Source: Nitrospirillum amazonense
GTDB lineage: Bacteria > Pseudomonadota > Alphaproteobacteria > Azospirillales > Azospirillaceae
NCBI RefSeq assembly: GCF_007828045.1
Contig: NZ_VITN01000007.1
Span: 186,001 to 250,000, forward strand
Length of the DNA stretch: 64,000 nt
Reading direction: 5' to 3'
The notes under the pieces were generated by a model that searched no databases, was not told the DNA's origin, and saw nothing but the letters and a program-made list of their open reading frames with translations. This document shows, piece after piece, positions 36,868-45,351 of this stretch (the stretch's first letter is position 1; each line of letters opens with the position of its first letter). The position numbers and the translations under genes were made by a program.

Positions 36868-38199
36868 TCAGCGCAGGACGCCCGCCACTTCCTCGGTCAC
36901 CCAATCCACCCATTTGTGGATATTGCTGGCGGCCGATGCCGCCCGCACCTCCGGCGCGCCCAATTCGCGGGCCCGCTTGTACAAACGGGTGCGCACGTCC
37001 AGCGGTTCCGCCGCCAGGCGATCAATCAGCCCCTGGTGGGTACCGCGCGGCGCCGGCAAGGCCGGTGCCGGGGCGGCGACCGGCGGAGCCTCGCCCGCCA
37101 GCTTGCGCACGAAGCCGGCGAAGGCCAAGTCGGCGTTGCGGATTTTGCCGGTCTGGCCCGACGCCCAATCCGCCCAGCGGTCCAGCGCCGTGTCGATATC
37201 GGTGCCGGGATATTCGGCGCGCAACTGTTCCAGCGCCGTGTCGCTGACCCGCCGCTTCAACCCCAGTACGGATACGGGACGGTCGCGATCGGTCTTGCCA
37301 TCCTCCAAATCCACGGTGTCGGCATCACGGGCGCCGGCGGCAAAGCCGCCCTTGCCCACCGGGCCCACGGGATCGATGGCGAATTCCGTGGCGCGGGCGG
37401 CAGAGGTCAGAGCCGCCCGCTCCTTCTTGCGGATGGTAAAGCGCAAGGCCACCACCGGCCGGCCGCGCGACGGCGACCGGATGGGGGTGTAGCTGCACTC
37501 GATGGCCGACAACTCATTCACCTCGCGCACGGCACGTTCCAGCACCTCGCGCTGAAGGATGCCGAAGTTCTTGTTGGCCGAGGTGTTCTTGACGCTCAGC
37601 AGTTGGCGGAAGGTGTCGATATCCACCTCCCAATCCGGTTCGCGCAAGTTGACCCGCACGCTCAGCAGCTCATACAGCGCCAGCGCGTATTTGGAGCTGA
37701 AGCTGGTGCACACCGCCAGGTGGATGCGCGCCCAGGCCGATGGCTCGGCCAGGGCGGGGCGCAGTTCCGCCGGGAAGGACCATTCAGCGTAACCCTTGCC
37801 CTTGGGCAAGGCGCGGAAGCTCAGCAGCGGCGCGCCGCCTTCCTTCACCTCACCGTCGGAGCTGAGGTAGGGGAACTCCACCCGTACCGACATCAGCCGG
37901 TCGAAGCAGCTTTTCAGGCGGGCGTTGCTATGCTCCGTTTCCTCACCGATGGCGCGCTTGAGGTCAGCCGTGGCGGCACGGAAGGGCGGCAGAGCCGCGG
38001 TGGCGTCAGCCAGTTTGTCCCAGCTGTGCGCCAGGATGACATTGAACAGCTTCTTGTCGGACAGGGTCAGACCGCCACCGGTCTCTATGATCTCGATGGT
38101 GCCACGCGGCTTGGGCACGGTGGGATCCGTGTCCAGGCGAAAGGGATCCCCTGTCGCCTCCGGGCGCCTTGCCGGCGGTTTTGCTACGGTCCTGCTCAT
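36868..38199 (-). CDS. Plasmid/chromid replication initiator (Rep_3-like)
   Basis: A 443-residue initiator. Residues about 30-260 contain the paired winged-helix arrangement of Rep_3 proteins: LTLSDKKLFNVILAHSW, SSKYALALYELLSVRVNLREPDWEVDIDTFRQLLSVK and LERAVREVNELSAIECSYTPIRSPSRGRPVVALRFTIRKKE. The C-terminal 150 residues are a variable Ala/Pro-rich extension. The ATG at 38199 gives the expected N-terminus; the longer frame reads backward through the iterons. The gene is transcribed away from the iteron array, which starts within 60 bases of its ATG, and is divergent from parA. It should bind the iterons and open the origin. Confidence 0.85.
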   Translation of the reverse strand: MSRTVAKPPARRPEATGDPFRLDTDPTVPKPRGTIEIIETGGGLTLSDKKLFNVILAHSWDKLADATAALPPFRAATADLKRAIGEETEHSNARLKSCFDRLMSVRVEFPYLSSDGEVKEGGAPLLSFRALPKGKGYAEWSFPAELRPALAEPSAWARIHLAVCTSFSSKYALALYELLSVRVNLREPDWEVDIDTFRQLLSVKNTSANKNFGILQREVLERAVREVNELSAIECSYTPIRSPSRGRPVVALRFTIRKKERAALTSAARATEFAIDPVGPVGKGGFAAGARDADTVDLEDGKTDRDRPVSVLGLKRRVSDTALEQLRAEYPGTDIDTALDRWADWASGQTGKIRNADLAFAGFVRKLAGEAPPVAAPAPALPAPRGTHQGLIDRLAAEPLDVRTRLYKRARELGAPEVRAASAASNIHKWVDWVTEEVAGVLR

Positions 38200-38250
38200 G
38201 TTGTGCAGTCGAGCAGGGGCACCACACAGAGTCAACAACCCCCCGGGCGG

Positions 38251-38783
38251 ATGGCGATAGAACACATAGAAAGGCGGCGACGGGCGCCGGCAAACTGACG
38301 ACAAAGCACACAATGACCCCGGCGGCTGCCGCCCGACTGGCGAGAAAACGCATAAGAATGGCGCCCGGGCCCGGTGAATCCGGTTCAGCGGACCGGCGAC
38401 TCCGCTCCTTTCGACCCATGGTGAGAAAACACATAGAAAGGGTGGAAAAGGGCTGGCGAGAAAACGCATGAGGAAAGGCGCCGCGTCGCCGGGTGATGCG
38501 CGTCAACACTTTGTTTTTATTGGGTTATTTCAGAGACATGCGACTCCCTGCCGATATGGCGAGAAAACGCATGGAAACGACTCGGGCACCCTGGCGAGAA
38601 AACGCACAGGAAAGGGTCGGCGCGCGCCCTGCCCTGTCTCGCGTACCTCGGACGGCACCCCTGGCGAGAAAACGCACAGAAAACAGGCCACTGGCGACAG
38701 CTCACACATAGACGGCGGAAAAAACGCATTGGAAGCGGCGACAAAGCGCATCCAGACTCGGGACAAAGCACATGGAAAGGACA
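38251..38783 (+). repeat. Iteron array, replication origin
   Basis: At least eleven direct repeats, all in one orientation, with consensus GGCGAGAAAACGCATGGAAAGG. Core GAGAAAAC[GA]CA occurs at 38342, 38423, 38458, 38561, 38596 and 38666. Variants (GACAAAG[CG][AG]CA-like or GATAGAACACA) occur at about 38256, 38300, 38718, 38740 and 38762. Some neighbours are 35 or 22 bp apart. The array fills the gap between the divergent rep and parA genes and is followed by a more AT-rich stretch (38783-38840), a plausible melting region. Confidence 0.85.
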
Positions 38784-38940
38784 TTTAAACCATTACAAAG
38801 AAACGCGTTTTTCCCTCTGAACAGGAACAACTGGAATCTAGGAAAGAGTCTGACGAGGTCCATCCCAAGTGTGGGATTTGGAAGGAGGATCAACCATCAA
38901 CCATCAACGTTGTCGTTGACACTTGATGGTCCCCCTGGCA

Positions 38941-38958
38941 GGTTCTGACGTCAGAACC
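38941..38958. promoter_or_regulatory. parS candidate upstream of parA
   Basis: GGTTCTGACGTCAGAACC is a perfect 18-bp palindrome ending 25 bases before the parA ATG. Its inner 16 bases recur exactly at 40561-40576 inside parB. ParB centromere sites are 14-16 bp palindromes of the GTT...AAC type close to parAB, so this is the leading parS candidate and may also serve autoregulation of the par operon. Confidence 0.7.
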
Positions 38959-38983
38959 GGGCCTGAGAAATGAAGGATGGGCG

Positions 38984-40012
38984 ATGAACGGCGATCGGAT
39001 GCGTGAGCTGCGCCAGATGCTGCGGCAAAGCCAAGGCGATTTGAAGGACATGCTGAACCAGCGCCTGTCCCGCTCGTACGACAAGCCCAAGATCAGCCGC
39101 TGGGAAAACGGCAAGGAACCCATTCCGGACGACGTTGCGGCCGAGTTGGAACAGATCGCTTCGCACAAGCCGCGCAACGCCCGTGTTTTCGTGCTGGCCA
39201 ACCAGAAGGGCGGCGTGGGCAAGACCACCAGCGCCCTGAACCTGGCCTACGCCTTGGGCCAATCGGGCAGCCGGGTGCTGTTGATCGACATGGATCCGCA
39301 GGCGACCGCGACCGTGGCCCTGCTGGCGGACGCGGCGGTGGAGGTTTATCGCCAGGGCCGCACCATGGCCCACGTCATCCTGCAGAACCGGGCCATGGCC
39401 GACGCCATCCTGAAGCCGGGCATGGTGGAAACCGCGGTCCCCCTGCCCTTCGATTTGGCGGCCAGCCATATTGAGCTGTCGGAAACCGACGGTCGGCGGG
39501 AACCAGGCTTTGACGCCGCCTTGCGCGAGGCGGTGGACACGGTGCGCGCCGGCTATGACTTCATCGTCATCGACGCCCCACCCAACCTGGGCATGTTGAC
39601 ATGGATGGCCCTGGCCGCAGCACAGGAGGTGCTGATTCCCGTGCGGACCGAGCCCTATGACACCATGGGCGTGGGCCTGATCCTGAACACCATCCATAAG
39701 GTGCAGCGCCGCCTGAATCCGGGCCTGCGCCTGTCCGGCATCCTGCCCACACAGTTCGGCCGCCGCAAATCGGTGGATCGCGAGGTGCTGGCCCATCTGG
39801 TGACGGCACTGGGCGAAAAGGTGCCAGTGCTGGAGGCTGTGCCCGACAGCGCCGTGTTTGGGCACGCCGCGCGCAACGGCCGCATCGCGCTGGAGGCATC
39901 GCCCACCTCGTCCGCCACGGCGGTTTATCGTAAGTTGGCGGACTGCATCATCACCGGCCGGCCCTTGGCCCGTGCCGACATCGACCTGTTTCCTGTTGAG
40001 AGCGAGGCGTGA
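38984..40012 (+). CDS. parA: ParA partition ATPase with N-terminal DNA-binding region
   Basis: A 342-residue partition ATPase. Residues 1-60 contain a helix-turn-helix-like segment (RQMLRQSQGDLKDMLNQRLSRSYDKPKISRWENGKEPIP), as in large plasmid-type ParA proteins that repress their own operon. The deviant Walker A is K75-GGVGKT-T82, with the signature lysine. LLIDMDPQATAT and FIVIDAPPNLG are the Walker A' and B motifs. It moves ParB-bound replicon copies on the nucleoid. AGGATGGGCG precedes the ATG at 38984, and a parS-like palindrome lies 25 bases upstream. Its end overlaps the possible GTG start of parB. Confidence 0.93.
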   Translation: MNGDRMRELRQMLRQSQGDLKDMLNQRLSRSYDKPKISRWENGKEPIPDDVAAELEQIASHKPRNARVFVLANQKGGVGKTTSALNLAYALGQSGSRVLLIDMDPQATATVALLADAAVEVYRQGRTMAHVILQNRAMADAILKPGMVETAVPLPFDLAASHIELSETDGRREPGFDAALREAVDTVRAGYDFIVIDAPPNLGMLTWMALAAAQEVLIPVRTEPYDTMGVGLILNTIHKVQRRLNPGLRLSGILPTQFGRRKSVDREVLAHLVTALGEKVPVLEAVPDSAVFGHAARNGRIALEASPTSSATAVYRKLADCIITGRPLARADIDLFPVESEA

Positions 40013-40017
40013 GCGCC

Positions 40018-40887
40018 ATGACGGTGAAGAAACGACCCTCCCCCATCCTGGGTGCCGCGTCCGCCATGATCGGTGAGGCTTCGGGCGAGTTGGTGATGTC
40101 GCGGGACAGCCGCTTCCATCACAGCATCGAGCTGCAAGTCGACCACATCGCGCCGGATCCGGAGCAGCCGCGCAAGCTGTTTTCGGAAGAGGAGCTGGAT
40201 GGCCTGGCCGCCAGCATGGCGGAGCAGGGTCAGTTACAACCCATCCTGGTGCGCCGCGACCCCGGTGACCGCGGCCGTTGGATCGTGGTGGCGGGTGAGC
40301 GTCGCTGGCGGGCGGCGCAGCGGCTGGGCTGGGGCGTCATTCTGGCCATCGAACATACCGGCGACCCGGAAGTGCTGGCGCTGATTGAGAACCTGCAGCG
40401 TGTGGACCTGACGCCGGTGGAAGAGGCGCGCGGCCTGAAGCGCCTGATCGATGGCAAGGGCTGGACCCAGAACCAGGCGGCGGAGGCACTGGGCAAGACC
40501 AAGGGTGAGATCAGCGCCACCCTGCGCATCCTCAGCCTGCCCGACGACGTTCTCGAAGATGTTCTGACGTCAGAACTGGGCTTGTCGCGCAACGTACTGG
40601 TGGAATTGTCCCGGGTTGATGAGCCGGCGGTGCGGGAGCGGCTGATTCAATCTGCGCGCAGCGGCACGCTGAGCATTCGAACCATCCGGGCCGCCAAGGC
40701 GCAGGACCAGGCGCCGGAAGTGACGGAGGGCAAGCCGTCCACCGGTATCACTGCGCCAGGCGTGAACTTGGCGTCGGTGGAGCGCCTGGTCAGCACTCTG
40801 CGGTCCCTGCGGCCAGCGGCGCTGAAGGACAAGGAGCGCGACCGGTTGCGGGCCTTGCGCGCCGCCATCGACGCGCTGCTGGGATAA
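40018..40887 (+). CDS. parB: ParB/Spo0J family partition protein
   Basis: About 289 residues. The N-terminal ParB/Srx CTP-binding domain is clear: LQVDHIAPDPEQPRKLFSEEELDGLAASMAEQGQLQPILVRR, GRWIVVAGERRWRAAQRLGW and LALIENLQRVDLTPVEEARGLKRL (GERRWRA and ENxQR are the CTP and helical motifs). The helix-turn-helix NQAAEALGKTKGEISATLRILSLPD binds parS. The C-terminal segment VERLVSTLRSLRPAALKDKERDRLRALRAAIDALL is the dimer domain. The start is 40018; a GTG at 40009 overlapping the parA stop is the alternative. A perfect parS-like palindrome lies inside the gene. Confidence 0.93.
   Translation: MTVKKRPSPILGAASAMIGEASGELVMSRDSRFHHSIELQVDHIAPDPEQPRKLFSEEELDGLAASMAEQGQLQPILVRRDPGDRGRWIVVAGERRWRAAQRLGWGVILAIEHTGDPEVLALIENLQRVDLTPVEEARGLKRLIDGKGWTQNQAAEALGKTKGEISATLRILSLPDDVLEDVLTSELGLSRNVLVELSRVDEPAVRERLIQSARSGTLSIRTIRAAKAQDQAPEVTEGKPSTGITAPGVNLASVERLVSTLRSLRPAALKDKERDRLRALRAAIDALLG
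40561..40576. promoter_or_regulatory. parS candidate inside parB
   Basis: GTTCTGACGTCAGAAC, an exact 16-bp palindrome, identical to the core of the site at 38941-38958. It is embedded in parB codons, at the segment between the helix-turn-helix and the linker. Two exact copies of a 16-bp palindrome within 1.6 kb of each other at a par locus are unlikely to be chance. Confidence 0.65.
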
Positions 40888-41004
40888 AGACCACGATCCT
40901 GAATCATTGCGCCAGCGCAAAGACGGGAATGCTCTGCCGTCGTAGGGAAGAGGCGGACCGGGTGATGGATCCGGTTCCACCTTATCTCATGACGGAGAGT
41001 AGAG

Positions 41005-41433
41005 ATGCGTTCCCTTCCCCTGGCGCTGGTGGCCTTGATGACCTTGGCGGGCCCGGCCTTCGGCGCTGAGCATGTCGTCAAGATGTTGAACAAGGGTGCC
41101 GACGGCATGTTCGTGTTCGAACCCGCCCTGGTGAAGATCGCACCTGGTGACAAGGTAACTTTCCAGTCCGTCGATGCCGGTCACAACGTGGAAAGCATCC
41201 CCGGCATGCTGCCGGATGGCGCCCAGGCCTTCACCGGCAAGCCCAGTGAGACGCTCACCGTCACCTTCGACAAGCCGGGCGTCTACGGCTATCGCTGCAA
41301 GCCGCACTATGGCATGGGCATGGTTGGCGTCGTCGTGGTCGGCACGCCCACAAACCTGGACGCCGCCAAGGCGGTGCCGCAAACCGGCAAGGCCAAGGCC
41401 GCGTTTGAGAAACTGTTGGCTGCTGCCAAGTAA
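41005..41433 (+). CDS. Pseudoazurin (blue copper protein)
   Basis: A 142-residue periplasmic electron carrier. The signal peptide (RSLPLALVALMTLAGPAFGA) is cut near residue 20, and MLNKGADGMFVFEPALVKIAPGD follows, typical of mature pseudoazurin. Copper ligands are H60 (DAGHN), C98 (YRCKPH), H101 and M106; spacings of 38, 3 and 5 residues equal those of known pseudoazurins. It donates electrons to copper nitrite reductase or similar periplasmic enzymes. GGAGAG lies about 6 bases before the ATG. It stands alone after parB; no denitrification gene is in the window. The interval 41434-41706 has only a short 7-bp hairpin (41525-41541). Confidence 0.92.
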   Translation: MRSLPLALVALMTLAGPAFGAEHVVKMLNKGADGMFVFEPALVKIAPGDKVTFQSVDAGHNVESIPGMLPDGAQAFTGKPSETLTVTFDKPGVYGYRCKPHYGMGMVGVVVVGTPTNLDAAKAVPQTGKAKAAFEKLLAAAK

Positions 41434-41706
41434 GGTATTGGTAATGCAGGAGAATGGTGGGGGAGGGGGACTCCCCTGCCTCTCTCCGTCGGTGCACGGC
41501 ACAGGCTGTGGGCGTCAGGCGAACCACCACGACACGTGGTGAAAGTGGCCTTGGCGGTCCTGCGTCACCGATAAGCGCGACCGTCCCCTCTGGTGCCCGG
41601 GTTGACCCATCCCCCTAATAGTCATATGATAATACTATGGCAGGGAGGCACGGGGTCGCCGCTGACGATCAGCGGACAGGTCCGGACGGCCAGAGGGAAG
41701 AACAAC

Positions 41707-44589
41707 ATGACCAGCACACTTGAACAGACCTCGGTTTCCGTGACCGAGGCACAGGCCGGCCCGATCGATGAACACGTGACGCCGCCAGACGTGGTCGGCC
41801 GGCGCCGCTTCCTGACCGTTACCGGCGGCGGCGCTTTGGCTGTGGGGCTGGCCGGCGGCCGTGCGGCCCTGGCGGCGGCCCCGGCGCCCGTCAACCTGGC
41901 GGTCATGGCCCGCACCAGCTGGTCCAACCGGTCCAGCGGCACGCGCCTGGCGGCCATCAACGCCAACACGGCGCCCGTCAATTCCAAGGATGACGCGGAG
42001 GGCGCGTTCGCGACCGAGCCGCACTCCGGTCCCGCCTGGATCGAATACAGCTGGGACGTGCCGGTGCGCACCAATGCGGTTGACATCTATTGGTGGCTGG
42101 GCGGCTGGAAAGGGGCCTTGCCCGCCGGCTGGCGGGTGTCGGCCTGGGATGGCAAGCGCTTCGTGCCGGTGCGCAACGCGCGGGGGCTGGGCCTGGCGCC
42201 CGACGCCTATAACCGCACCACCTTCGATCCCGTCACCACCACGCGGCTGCGCCTGGACATCGATCCGGTGGCCAAGGCCTCCGTCGGCGTGCTGCAGTGG
42301 CGGGTGTGGAGCCATGGCGCCGTGCCGGTGTTCCCGCCCTTGGTCACCGCCGGCCAGGACCGCGCCGTCGTGCTGGGTGGACAGACCTATCTTGACGGCA
42401 GGGTGCGCACCCTGGACGCCGCCCCCGCCGCCGCGGCCCTGTGGCACAAGGTCAGCGGCCCGGGCGGCGTCAGCTTCGCCGACGCCACGCGCGTCGACAC
42501 CACCGCGCGTTTCTCCGCCCCGGGCGAATACGTGCTGCAGCTCAGCGCCAAGGCTGACGGCAAGACCACGCAGTCCACCCTGAAGGTGCGGGCGGAAACG
42601 CCGCCGCCGGACGAGCGGCTGGATGTCGTCTACACCACCCCCTACGCCATCGACAGCCCCCTGTGGTCATCCCGGGCCAAGGCCCTGATCACCCGCTGGA
42701 TCCCCCACTGCATCGACTATTGCGAGCGCACGGACCTGAAGATCGGGCAGGGGGGCCTGGATAATTTCATCGAGGCGGGCAAGGTCTTGCGCGGGGAGCC
42801 GCACGGGACCCACAAGGGCTATGTCTTTTCCAACGCCTGGGTGCACCAGACGGTGGAATCCATGTGCATCGCCCTGATGGTCGACCCGCAGGGCGACAGG
42901 GAGATCATCGCGGCGCAGGACCTGATGCGCCGCAAGCTGGGGGAATGGATACCCGTCATCCTGGCGGCGCAGGAACCGGACGGCTATCTGCAAACCGCCT
43001 ACACCCTGGCTGACCGCGCCAAATGGCCGGCGCGCTGGTCACCGGAGCAGCGGGGCAACCATGAGGGCTATGTCGCCGGGTATTTCATCGAATCCGCCAT
43101 CAACCACTACACCCTGACGGGCGGCAAGGATCTGCGCCTGTACAACGCGGCCAAGAAGCTGGCGGATTGCTGGGTGGCCAACATCGGCCCGGGCAAGAAG
43201 GACTGGTTCGACGGGCACCAGGAGATGGAGCAGGCGCTGGTGCGTTTCGGCCGCTTCGTCAATGACATGGAGGGTCAGGGCCACGGCGACGCCTATATCC
43301 GGCTGGCGCGCTTCCTGCTGGACAGCCGGCGCGGCGGATCGGAATACGACCAGAGCCACCTGCCGCCCGGCCGGCAGTACGAGGCGGTGGGCCATGCCGT
43401 GCGCGCCATGTACTTCTACTCCGGCATGGCGGACATCGCGGCGGAAACCCGCGACATCGATTACCAGAGCGCTGTGCTGTCCCTATGGGACAACATGGTG
43501 AACAAAAAGTATTACGTCACCGGTGGCGTGGGCAGCGGCGATACAGCGGAGGGTTTCGGCGAAAATTACGCCCTGCGCAACGACGCCTACTGTGAATCCT
43601 GCTCCAGCTGCGGCCTGATCTTTTTCCAGTACAAGCTCAACATCGCCTATCACGACGCCAAGTACGCCGACCTCTATGAGGAAACGATGTACAACGCGCT
43701 GTTGGGCTCCACGGCGCTGGACGGCCAGACATTCTGCTACACCAACCCGCTGGTGGATACCGAACGCACCGCCTGGCACGTCTGCCCCTGCTGCGTCGGC
43801 AACATCCCGCGCACCCTGTTGATGGTGCCCACCTGGGCCTATGCCAAGGACAGGGCGGGGGTGAACGTGAACCTTTTCATCGGCAGCCGGGTGAACGTGG
43901 GCGATGTCGCCGGCACGGCGGTGGAGATGGTGCAGAAGACCAACTACCCCTGGGAAGGGGCGGTCGCCCTGACCGTCAACCCGGCCAAGGCGGCATCCTT
44001 CGCCGTGCGCATCCGCGTGCCCGACCGCGCCACCAGCGCCCTTTACACCGCCGCGCCGCCGGTGCGCGGGCTGGAGAGCCTGACGGTGAACGGCCAGGCC
44101 GTGCCGTACCGCATGGAAAAGGGCTATGCGGTGGTGGAGCGGGAATGGGCGGCCGGTGACCGCATCGACGTCGTCCTGCCCCTGGCCGTGCAGCGCGTAA
44201 TGGGCGACGACAAGGTGGAGGCGACCCGGGGCAAGGTCGCCTTGCGCTATGGCCCGCTGGTCTACAACGTGGAGAAGGCCGACCAGCCGTCCATCGACCA
44301 GCCGCTGGCGGCCACGCCGGTGACCGCCGAATGGCGGCCCGACCTGCTGGGCGGCGTGGTCGCCCTGAAGGGCCACTGGCAGGATGGCACGCCCATGCTG
44401 GCCATCCCCAACTACGCCCGCATGAACCGCCTGCCATCGGCGGCCGGCGGCATCGGCGGCACCGACTCCGGTGTCAACTACGCCATCGGCGCCCAAGGCC
44501 AGGTAGTGGCGGCCGATACCACGGGGGAACCAGAGGGGCATGACCGCGGCCGCGCCCGGCATTCGCAGGTATGGATCGCCGTGGCCTAA
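41707..44589 (+). CDS. Tat-exported GH127-like beta-L-arabinofuranosidase
   Basis: A 960-residue glycosidase. A twin-arginine signal (RRRFLTVTGGGALAVGLAGG, about residues 37-56) directs folded export. About 300 residues of beta-sandwich/carbohydrate-binding type follow (SWDVPVRTNAVDIYWWLGG). The GH127 alpha6/alpha6 barrel then begins near YAIDSPLWSSRAKALITRWIPHCIDYC. The zinc-thiolate site of GH127 is recognisable: E630-S-C632 in AYCESCSSCG and the C695-C696 pair in VCPCCVGN, with the catalytic Cys in that pair. This family removes beta-L-arabinofuranose from plant hydroxyproline-rich glycoproteins or arabinans. AGGGAAG precedes the ATG; ATAGT / ACTAT arms at about 41618-41638 could be an operator. 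Confidence 0.87.
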   Translation: MTSTLEQTSVSVTEAQAGPIDEHVTPPDVVGRRRFLTVTGGGALAVGLAGGRAALAAAPAPVNLAVMARTSWSNRSSGTRLAAINANTAPVNSKDDAEGAFATEPHSGPAWIEYSWDVPVRTNAVDIYWWLGGWKGALPAGWRVSAWDGKRFVPVRNARGLGLAPDAYNRTTFDPVTTTRLRLDIDPVAKASVGVLQWRVWSHGAVPVFPPLVTAGQDRAVVLGGQTYLDGRVRTLDAAPAAAALWHKVSGPGGVSFADATRVDTTARFSAPGEYVLQLSAKADGKTTQSTLKVRAETPPPDERLDVVYTTPYAIDSPLWSSRAKALITRWIPHCIDYCERTDLKIGQGGLDNFIEAGKVLRGEPHGTHKGYVFSNAWVHQTVESMCIALMVDPQGDREIIAAQDLMRRKLGEWIPVILAAQEPDGYLQTAYTLADRAKWPARWSPEQRGNHEGYVAGYFIESAINHYTLTGGKDLRLYNAAKKLADCWVANIGPGKKDWFDGHQEMEQALVRFGRFVNDMEGQGHGDAYIRLARFLLDSRRGGSEYDQSHLPPGRQYEAVGHAVRAMYFYSGMADIAAETRDIDYQSAVLSLWDNMVNKKYYVTGGVGSGDTAEGFGENYALRNDAYCESCSSCGLIFFQYKLNIAYHDAKYADLYEETMYNALLGSTALDGQTFCYTNPLVDTERTAWHVCPCCVGNIPRTLLMVPTWAYAKDRAGVNVNLFIGSRVNVGDVAGTAVEMVQKTNYPWEGAVALTVNPAKAASFAVRIRVPDRATSALYTAAPPVRGLESLTVNGQAVPYRMEKGYAVVEREWAAGDRIDVVLPLAVQRVMGDDKVEATRGKVALRYGPLVYNVEKADQPSIDQPLAATPVTAEWRPDLLGGVVALKGHWQDGTPMLAIPNYARMNRLPSAAGGIGGTDSGVNYAIGAQGQVVAADTTGEPEGHDRGRARHSQVWIAVA

Positions 44590-44649
44590 TTCCCAAGACC
44601 GCAGGGACGCACTAGATTAAGGGGCAGGACCGTATTGGAACTGCCCCTG

Positions 44650-45351
44650 ATGCCTGCCTCCGACACCATCGCCCACCTCCACCTGGTTGAAGACGAGCCC
44701 GACATGGCGCGGGAGATCGTCACCAGCCTGGAAGCCAGGGGGTATACCGTCAGCCATTCCGTCACCGCCGCCGCGGCGCTGGAGGTGCTGCGCGCCGATC
44801 GCAGCGTGGCGGTGGTCATCGCCGACCGCATGCTGCCCGGCGGCATGGATGGGCTGGACATGGTGCAGGAACTGCGGGACGAGGGTATCGCCACCCCCAT
44901 CCTGGTCTTGAGCGCCCTGGGCTCGGTCGATGACCGGGTGCGCGGTCTGAACGCCGGTGGCGACGACTACCTGACCAAGCCCTTCGCCGTGGCGGAACTG
45001 GTGGCCCGCGTCGAGGCGCTGCGCCGTCGCCCGCCGGATACCCGCGCCACCACCCTGCGGGTGGGATCGCTGGAGATGGATTTGCTCAGCCGCACCGTGC
45101 GGCGGGGGCAGCGGGAGGTGCCGCTGCTGCCCCGGGAATTCAAGCTGCTGGAGTACATGATGCGCCGGCCGGACCAGGTGATCACGCCGGCCATGCTGTT
45201 GACCGATGTCTGGAATTATCGCTTCGTGCCGCAGACCAACGTGGTCGATGTGCACATGGGCAAACTGCGACACAAGATCGATGAGATGGGGGAGCTGCCC
45301 ATGATCCATCGCGTGCGTGGCGCCGGGTTCATGCTCCGTGCGGCGGACTGA
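44650..45351 (+). CDS. OmpR-family response regulator
   Basis: A 233-residue regulator. The receiver domain has the acidic pocket E14-D15 (LVEDEPD), phosphoacceptor D59 (VVIADRMLPGGMDG), a switch Thr/Ser region (ILVLSALG) and Lys in YLTKPF. The C-terminal winged helix shows EVPLLPREFKLLEYMMRRPDQVITPAMLLTDVW and NVVDVHMGKLRHKID. The start at 44650 follows a weak ribosome site; an upstream TTG (44635) is possible. It overlaps the histidine kinase gene and lies 1.6 kb ahead of the RND efflux operon, its likely target. Confidence 0.92.
   Translation: MPASDTIAHLHLVEDEPDMAREIVTSLEARGYTVSHSVTAAAALEVLRADRSVAVVIADRMLPGGMDGLDMVQELRDEGIATPILVLSALGSVDDRVRGLNAGGDDYLTKPFAVAELVARVEALRRRPPDTRATTLRVGSLEMDLLSRTVRRGQREVPLLPREFKLLEYMMRRPDQVITPAMLLTDVWNYRFVPQTNVVDVHMGKLRHKIDEMGELPMIHRVRGAGFMLRAAD

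Noticed and set aside
36488-36913. 141-codon minus-strand frame downstream of the rep gene
   Set aside because: Overlaps the pseudogene region and the rep 3' end; no motif recognised and start unsupported.
38468-38788. Short frames on both strands through the iterons
   Set aside because: Their peptides are translations of the iteron repeats (ENAQE, VRFLA) with no independent start signal.
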